From positions 1 through 10,536 of the forward strand of contig SKKR01000241.1 of assembly GCA_007123655.1 (NCBI GenBank): a stretch of 10,536 bases of DNA. The letters are read 5' to 3'. Source of the stretch: Thermomicrobiaceae bacterium (GTDB lineage: Bacteria > Chloroflexota > Chloroflexia > Thermomicrobiales > Thermomicrobiaceae). Of this stretch, positions 6,190 to 10,536 are shown in pieces; the first letter of the stretch is position 1, and every line of letters starts with the position of its first letter. The notes below the pieces were generated by a model, which did not search any database, had not been told where the DNA came from, and saw nothing but the letters and a program-made list of their open reading frames with translations. The translations under genes were made by a program, and so were the position numbers.

Positions 6190-7107
6190 TCAGGGATTGG
6201 AAGGTGGTTGAATACCCAGCCGTTCGGCCGACAGTACGTAGTACGCAACGTACGCGCGGTGTTCTCCGAACGGATCATACAGGTCCCGTACTTCGTCAGG
6301 AGAGGGCATTCTGCCGCCGAGCAACCAGTTCCCGGTCGAGCGCCGGATCCCGAGATCGCCCGACGGAACCACGCGCATACGTCCCATGACATTCACCAGA
6401 AACCAGTCCGCCGTCCACGGACCGATTCCTGGAAGGGAGATCAGGTGTGTCCGGATAGTCTCGTCCGATTCCCGCTCGAGCTGCTCGAGATCGAGCTCTC
6501 CCGTGAGTGCCGCCGCGGCGATGGCCAGTATGGCGTTCGCCTTCGCGCGGGTCATCCCGATCGAGCAGAGCTCGTCCACGGACGATCCGGCCAAGGCATC
6601 CGCCTGCGGGAACGACCAGTACTCCTGATCATCCAACGTTACCGATGTCCCAAAACGCCGCACGACCCGCGCGCGAATCACCGCGGCACCCCGGATACTG
6701 ATGAGTTGCGCCAGAACGGACGAAACGAGTCCTTCAACCGGATCGGGATCAACTGTGCGCCGGAGGCCGGCCAGATGAACAGACAGCACGGAGAGCGTCG
6801 GGTGATTGGCCAGGGTCTCGTAGAGCTCGTCAAGGGGTTCGTGGACCGCAAGCATCCGGGTTACCCGGGCCGCGGCCTCATCAAGCGGTAGATGCCCGGA
6901 AAGTCGAGCCAGGCGGAGAAATGGATTCGAAGCACTTGGATCCAGTTCATCGACCTGTACCAGGACGGGCTGTCCCTGGAGCACAATGAGCCGGCGGTAT
7001 GTGCCCGCCTCTACGCGATCGACGAGTTCCTCCGGGAAACGGGCAAATGCACCGATCGTGCGCTCGAGCGAGTACGGCGGCCTCGGCTGGATGCGCAAAC
7101 TCTCCAC
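6190..7107 (-). CDS. AlkA-like DNA-3-methyladenine glycosylase (HhH-GPD)
   Basis: This 305-residue protein resembles AlkA-type glycosylases, which cut alkylated bases from DNA and start base-excision repair. An N-terminal region (about 1-85) without obvious motifs corresponds to the AlkA_N-like domain. The helix-hairpin-helix core spans about 120-300. Visible motifs are VSSVLAQLISIRGA (128-141), SIGMTRAKANAIL (182-194), the hairpin LPGIGPWTADW (225-235) and Asp251 in SGDLGIRRSTG, at the family's catalytic aspartate position. I see no four-Cys iron-sulphur motif, so it is AlkA-like rather than Nth/MutY-like. It starts at GTG 7107, immediately after the TAA (7110-7108) of the carboxypeptidase gene, with GGATGAG inside that gene as ribosome binding site. 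No in-frame ATG occurs before residue 85. This implies translational coupling in a two-gene operon. The exact lesion preference cannot be read from the sequence. Confidence 0.9.
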   Translation of the reverse strand: MESLRIQPRPPYSLERTIGAFARFPEELVDRVEAGTYRRLIVLQGQPVLVQVDELDPSASNPFLRLARLSGHLPLDEAAARVTRMLAVHEPLDELYETLANHPTLSVLSVHLAGLRRTVDPDPVEGLVSSVLAQLISIRGAAVIRARVVRRFGTSVTLDDQEYWSFPQADALAGSSVDELCSIGMTRAKANAILAIAAAALTGELDLEQLERESDETIRTHLISLPGIGPWTADWFLVNVMGRMRVVPSGDLGIRRSTGNWLLGGRMPSPDEVRDLYDPFGEHRAYVAYYVLSAERLGIQPPSNP

Positions 7108-8733
7108 TTACTCATCCAGCGCCTTTATTGCCCGTCCGAACAAGCCGACGAGTTCGTGGTTCGATTTGAACGCGAGTTGTACCACCGTCAGTAGCCGGCG
7201 AGCGTCACGCGTTCGACCGGCCAGCGCATAGGCCTTTGCCGCTGATATGTATCCCATTGGCTGCATCCGCCAGAAGCCAGGACACCGCGTTGGATCAAGG
7301 TCCGGATCCAGTTCCAGCGCGCGGCGAAACGACTCGGTTGCGGCGTGGTAGCGCGATTGCATCGCCAGTTGAATCGCCTTTTCCGCGCGAGTCATCGCCG
7401 GGGTTAGCAGCGCATCCTGGAACACGGTGGCCGTTGATTGGGGTTCCCGCACACGGAGAGTATGTTCCCTGGGTTGAGCGCTCCCTCTTGCTTGGTCACG
7501 TGACGTCCTTCGCCGACGCCCGGGCAGAGCGGATCGCGCCAACGATGAAACCGCCGAACTCAGCGGAGACAACCCGAACATTGAAGGTGTGCTGAACCGG
7601 ATTCGGGACCCACGCTCAACCGCCAGCGCCCCGAGACCGGCAATGGTCGAGAAATTGAGCACGACCACGAGCGCAACGCCCATCGTTGCAAGCGAAACGA
7701 TCGGCCAGACCCATGAGATAGCCTCGTCTTCGGTGACCGGACTCGAGGATCGCACCACCGCCTCATTGTCGTTCACCCGGTCGACCGTGAAGTTCCCGCC
7801 AACTGCGAGGTCGGTGGCAACGTCGGGAACATCGAAAGTCGTGTTCGCGGCGAGCCCCACGACTGGCCGGTCGTCCCCGTCAGGGTCCTCGCGCAGGCGC
7901 TCAAATCCGAGATCAAGCAGGTACTCCGCATCTGCGTACCAGCGCTCACGCGTGCTGCCGAGAATCACGGCGATGACGGTCTTTCCATCTCGCTGCGCTA
8001 CCTGAACCAGTGAATGGCCGGCCCGGCTGGTAACCCCAGTCTTACCGCCGACCAGGCCGGGGTACGACTCAAGCAGCGCGTTTACGTTGTAGAACTCGCG
8101 GCCGTCCGCGGCGTGATATGGCGTGGAGATGAGTTCGATGAATATCGGGTTCCCCAGTGCGTACATGGTCATCGCCGCGATGTCCGCGGCGCTTGAAACG
8201 TGTCCATTCTGATCCAGACCATGCGGATTTCGCAGCGTGGTGTTCTGGAGACCGAGCCGGTTCACTGTCCCGTCAACTCTGTCCAGAAACCGAGACACGG
8301 ATTCCTGCGGGGAGTCACCCGGAAGATAGGCGAGCTCCCGTGAGATTGTCATTGCCGCGTCATTGCCGGAGGTGAGCATGAGCCCGTAAAGAAGCGTTTC
8401 CAGCGTAAACCGCTCACCCGGCACCAGCCCGATGGACGCCTCGCCGACCTGGTCGTACTCGACCACCTCCAGTTCGCGGTCGATCGTTGATGATTCGAGG
8501 GCGACAATGGCCGTGAAAATCTTGGTCAGGCTGGCGGGCGCGACCTGTTCGTGCATTGCCTGTTCGTACAGAACTCTGCCGGTATCACCATCGATCACGA
8601 CCGCGTTCGACGCGGTGATCGGATGGTCGGAGTCATCCGCTGCAGCAACCGGTCCCACGGAAACCGGCACCACGACAAACGCCGCGATCAATGACAGAAT
8701 GACAACGTATCCTCGCGCGCGTCCCCCACGCAC
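7108..8733 (-). CDS. D-alanyl-D-alanine carboxypeptidase (serine, S11) with TM and helical C-terminal extension
   Basis: This is a penicillin-binding-type D,D-carboxypeptidase of 541 residues, trimming the terminal D-Ala from peptidoglycan stem peptides outside the membrane. Numbering from GTG 8733: a signal peptide (about 5-32, hydrophobic core ending near PVAAADD), then the SxxK motif SLTK (68-71), SGN (122-124) and KTG in GGKTGV (231-233), the full catalytic set of the S11 family. A transmembrane segment lies at about 341-370, followed by a basic, Ser/Arg-rich linker. The last 100 residues (about 444-541) are alpha-helical and TPR-like (AIQLAMQSRYHAATESFRRA, then AAKAYALAGRTRDARRLL). Ordinary DacA-type proteins lack such a tail, which would probably sit in the cytoplasm. 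GTG 8733 is preferred because AGAAGGG (8743-8749) lies 9 nt upstream; a GTG at 8778 lacks a binding site. The gene's stop abuts the glycosylase start. Confidence 0.92.
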   Translation of the reverse strand: MRGGRARGYVVILSLIAAFVVVPVSVGPVAAADDSDHPITASNAVVIDGDTGRVLYEQAMHEQVAPASLTKIFTAIVALESSTIDRELEVVEYDQVGEASIGLVPGERFTLETLLYGLMLTSGNDAAMTISRELAYLPGDSPQESVSRFLDRVDGTVNRLGLQNTTLRNPHGLDQNGHVSSAADIAAMTMYALGNPIFIELISTPYHAADGREFYNVNALLESYPGLVGGKTGVTSRAGHSLVQVAQRDGKTVIAVILGSTRERWYADAEYLLDLGFERLREDPDGDDRPVVGLAANTTFDVPDVATDLAVGGNFTVDRVNDNEAVVRSSSPVTEDEAISWVWPIVSLATMGVALVVVLNFSTIAGLGALAVERGSRIRFSTPSMFGLSPLSSAVSSLARSALPGRRRRTSRDQARGSAQPREHTLRVREPQSTATVFQDALLTPAMTRAEKAIQLAMQSRYHAATESFRRALELDPDLDPTRCPGFWRMQPMGYISAAKAYALAGRTRDARRLLTVVQLAFKSNHELVGLFGRAIKALDE

Positions 8734-8791
8734 CCCATGAATCCCTTCTGAAAGCCCCACCACATGACACCCTGTCACACCATTATGACCG

Positions 8792-8822
8792 AAAAAACGG
8801 CGTCACGCCAGTCGCACGCCGT
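8792..8822 (-). terminator. Intrinsic terminator in the carboxypeptidase leader (attenuator candidate)
   Basis: On the minus strand ACGGCGT (8822-8816) pairs with ACGCCGT (8803-8797) around a 12-nt loop and runs directly into TTTTTT (8797-8792). This is the clearest intrinsic terminator in the window. It lies between a good promoter (8855-8883) and the GTG at 8733. No convincing upstream minus-strand gene needs it, so it may be an attenuator or the 3' end of a short RNA of about 55 nt. Confidence 0.65.
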
Positions 8823-8854
8823 CTGCTTTCCCGCAATCTTGTTGCGCAACGGAG

Positions 8855-8883
8855 ATTCTAGCACGCGATAAGTGTACGTACAA
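8855..8883 (-). promoter_or_regulatory. Promoter for the carboxypeptidase-glycosylase operon
   Basis: On the minus strand TTGTAC (complement of 8878-8883) is followed after 17 bp by TAGAAT (complement of 8855-8860), both good sigma-70-type boxes. Transcription would begin near 8848, inside or beside the palindrome GTTGCGCAAC (8841-8850), leaving about 115 nt of leader. The intergenic stretch 8734-9031 otherwise contains no gene I can support, and I found no clear plus-strand promoter for the DUF362 gene. Confidence 0.65.
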
Positions 8884-8894
8884 GGCGAGCCCGC
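8866..8894. repeat. Shared intergenic element, copy 2
   Basis: CGATAAGT-G-TACG, six variable bases, then GCGAGCCCGC: the same two blocks as at 3002-3031. This copy overlaps the -35 box and spacer of the carboxypeptidase promoter. Shared promoter context suggests a regulator-binding site. Two copies is a small sample. Confidence 0.4.
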
Positions 8895-9031
8895 GCGGTG
8901 CGAACCCGGCGTTGCTTCACTTGAAAGGGTCGAACCGCACCGCCGCCAACGTGATACCATCGTGACGATCTCGCGCCGGCGTTGCCGGGCGGGTCGTACA
9001 TGAAACCAACCGGACTGAAGGAGCGCCTGCC

Positions 9032-10243
9032 ATGACCTACGAATTTCCGGGCAAAGGCAAAGTCGCCGTTCTCAAGACGAAACCGGAGACGGTGCTGAAC
9101 GACATTGGCGAGGTGATGCAGCTTGCCGGGTACCAGGATGCGTTGCCGAAGGATCTGGCGACGATCCTCAAAATCAACATCTCCTGGCAGACCTGGTATC
9201 CCGCATGCTCATCGAACCCGTGGCAGATCGAGGGGGTCATTCGTCAGCTCCAGAAGGACGGATACGACCGGCTGATCGCCGGACACAACGACACCGTGGT
9301 CGTCGACGCCTACGTCGGCGAGCGCAACAACAAGCACAAGTACGTGGTGGACAAGTACCACGTCGAGAACGTCCACCTCTACGAACCACACGTCGAGTGG
9401 GCCGTATACGAGCCGAAAGCGGAGATGATGGTCCTCCATGACATCTACCCGGAGGGGATCCAGATTCCCAAGATGTTCATCGGCAAGAACATCATTCAGC
9501 TTCCCACTGTGAAGACACACGTATTCACCACGATCACCGGCGCCATGAAGAATGCCTTCGGCGGACTGCTCAATCATCGCCGGCACTGGACACACGCGGT
9601 CATCCACGAGACGCTCGTTGATCTGCTGTCCATTCAGCGGGAGATACATCCCGGCGTCTTCGCCGTCATGGATGGCACGTTCGCGGGCGATGGTCCGGGA
9701 CCAAGGGCCATGCGCCCGCACGAGAAGGACATCATTCTGGCGAGCGCGGACCAGGTGGCCATCGATGCAATCAGCGCCAAGCTGCAGGGGTTCAATCCAA
9801 TGGATCTGGACTTCATCCGCCTGGCGCACGAGAAGGGCCTTGGCATCGGGGATCCGAAAGACATTGAGATTGTCGGTTATGACATTTCCGCGGAGGAGCC
9901 CTGGAACTTCATACATGAAGACACCTTCGCCAGCAAGGGCCAGAAGATGATCTACCACGGACCATTGAAGCCACTGGAGAAGCCGTTGCTTCGCTCACCG
10001 ATCGTCCCGTGGTCATACTTCGCGTCGAACTTTTACCATAACGTGTACTGGTATCCGTTCGTCGGCCGTCCGCGGGTTAAAGAAGCGCTGAAGACCAAAT
10101 GGGGCAAGCTCTTCAAGAGCTACGACGACGGTAAGGCGGTCCTGCCCGGCCCGGAACCGAAAGCGACCGCGGTCGCGATCGGTGCGGTGGCCGCGATGAT
10201 CGGTGTGGCCTTTATGGGCCTGCGGAGCATCTTCCGCCGGTAG
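9032..10243 (+). CDS. DUF362 domain protein with C-terminal membrane anchor
   Basis: This is a 403-residue protein of the DUF362 family, whose members are mostly uncharacterised and often carry Fe-S clusters. Family-type conserved stretches are LPTVKTHVFTTITGAMKN (157-174), VMDGTFAGDGPGP (212-224) and DQVAID (240-245). It contains only one cysteine (Cys59), so unlike many relatives it has no ferredoxin-like cluster domain. After a Pro-rich linker (LPGPEP, 371-376) the last 25 residues form a hydrophobic helix (about 378-398) ending in RSIFRR, a tail anchor with a basic cytoplasmic end. No signal peptide is visible, so the main domain should face the cytoplasm. AAGGAG lies 8 nt before the ATG. 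It is followed 138 bp later by an MFS transporter on the same strand. The substrate is unknown. Confidence 0.9.
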   Translation: MTYEFPGKGKVAVLKTKPETVLNDIGEVMQLAGYQDALPKDLATILKINISWQTWYPACSSNPWQIEGVIRQLQKDGYDRLIAGHNDTVVVDAYVGERNNKHKYVVDKYHVENVHLYEPHVEWAVYEPKAEMMVLHDIYPEGIQIPKMFIGKNIIQLPTVKTHVFTTITGAMKNAFGGLLNHRRHWTHAVIHETLVDLLSIQREIHPGVFAVMDGTFAGDGPGPRAMRPHEKDIILASADQVAIDAISAKLQGFNPMDLDFIRLAHEKGLGIGDPKDIEIVGYDISAEEPWNFIHEDTFASKGQKMIYHGPLKPLEKPLLRSPIVPWSYFASNFYHNVYWYPFVGRPRVKEALKTKWGKLFKSYDDGKAVLPGPEPKATAVAIGAVAAMIGVAFMGLRSIFRR

Positions 10244-10354
10244 GCGTTCCGGCCGTCACCACGCTCCTAACGAGTCCGGGTGCTCAAGTCACTGGGAACC
10301 GCGACGGAATTCAGGGCCAGGCCAGACTTAATGAATGCCCTGTTCTGCAAATGG

Positions 10355-10369
10355 CCCTGGGATCCAGGG
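10355..10369 (+). promoter_or_regulatory. Small hairpin at the MFS gene's ribosome binding site
   Basis: CCCTGG (10355-10360) and CCAGGG (10364-10369) flank GAT and overlap the start of the GGGGAAGG ribosome binding site (10367-10374). It might modulate translation; it has only 6 bp and could be chance. Confidence 0.2.
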
Positions 10370-10381
10370 GAAGGCGAACGC

Positions 10382-10536
10382 GTGTCGGTCTCACTCCCAC
10401 GCGAAAAGACCAATGTCGCGCTCCTGGCAGCGAACCAGGCGATTTTCGGGATCGCCGTCACGACCGTGCTGACGCTCAGCGGCGTTATCGGTCAGGCACT
10501 TGCGCCAGGACCGGCGCTGGCAACCCTTCCCATCGC
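10382..10536 (+). CDS. MFS transporter, N-terminal fragment (runs off the window)
   Basis: The first 51 codons of a major facilitator superfamily permease are present; the rest lies beyond the window. The start is GTG 10382 with GGGGAAGG (10367-10374) 7 nt upstream. The visible sequence has a short charged N-terminus (SLPREKTN), a first hydrophobic helix (VALLAANQAIFGIAVTTVLT) and the segment ALAPGPALATLPI. The LAP-x-x-ALATLP pattern is common at the start of the second helix in one group of MFS exporters. The substrate cannot be inferred. The 138-bp gap after the DUF362 gene contains no clear terminator, so co-transcription is possible. Confidence 0.7.
   Translation, partial: MSVSLPREKTNVALLAANQAIFGIAVTTVLTLSGVIGQALAPGPALATLPI

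Noticed and set aside
8734..8778. Carboxypeptidase start at GTG 8778
   Set aside because: No ribosome binding site precedes it. GTG 8733 has AGAAGGG at good distance and gives a normal signal peptide.
8775..8960. 61-codon minus-strand ORF in the carboxypeptidase leader
   Set aside because: It runs through the promoter and the T-rich terminator, has no domain, and looks like a chance open frame.
10267..10461. 64-codon minus-strand ORF opposite the MFS start
   Set aside because: It is antisense to a better-supported RBS plus MFS N-terminus and has no domain or RBS of note.
1..10536. CRISPR array, IS element or tRNA gene
   Set aside because: I saw no regularly spaced repeats, no transposase and no cloverleaf-like sequence while reading both strands. 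A tRNAscan-SE or CRISPR-finder run would settle this.

Overview
The window looks like chromosomal DNA from a high-GC bacterium. Gene content, protein style and frequent GTG starts suggest a member of Chloroflexota (Thermomicrobia/Sphaerobacter-like). This is an inference from family resemblance, not from a database match. I see no rRNA, tRNA, CRISPR, transposase or phage gene.

Layout. On the minus strand from the left: a DUF4349 lipoprotein (89-1027, with a strong hairpin just past its stop) and a TetR-type repressor (1129-1740). Divergent from the repressor, on the plus strand, is an AhpD/carboxymuconolactone-decarboxylase (CMD) family gene (1905-2516) interrupted by one in-frame TGA. A long minus-strand block follows, listed in transcription order: a D,D-carboxypeptidase with an unusual C-terminal extension (8733-7108), an AlkA-like DNA glycosylase whose GTG start abuts that gene's TAA (7107-6190), hspR (6106-5750), clpB (5649-3037), a 40-residue membrane peptide (2935-2813) and a DUF2905 membrane protein (2754-2533). 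On the plus strand at the right are a DUF362 protein with a C-terminal membrane anchor (9032-10243) and the first 51 codons of an MFS transporter (10382 to the window end).

Main result. The AhpD-like gene is best read as one 203-residue selenoprotein, not as two ORFs or a pseudogene. The two halves are in the same frame, separated only by TGA at 2151-2153. That TGA falls exactly where AhpD has Cys133 of its Cys-x2-Cys-x3-His motif. The spacing Glu68-x14-Sec83-x3-His87 equals AhpD Glu118/Cys133/His137. Twenty nucleotides after the TGA there is a perfect 6-bp hairpin with a five-base AGTTC loop, which fits the bacterial SECIS layout. The usual partner cysteine is Gly80, giving a G-x-x-U centre. 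An ordinary gene caller would report only the second half, starting at a false ATG at 2160.

Regulation. The repressor and the selenoprotein gene share a 164-bp divergent region. It holds a TTGACA-17-TATCGT promoter and two copies of a 15-bp motif exactly 60 bp apart, one at the repressor's ribosome binding site and one at the expected start of the selenoprotein transcript. This suggests autoregulation plus control of the selenoprotein. hspR has a clear sigma-70-type promoter (TTGATA-17-TATACT) overlapping an imperfect palindrome. The hspR-clpB gap and the carboxypeptidase leader each contain a terminator-like hairpin upstream of the coding start, so attenuation is possible at both.
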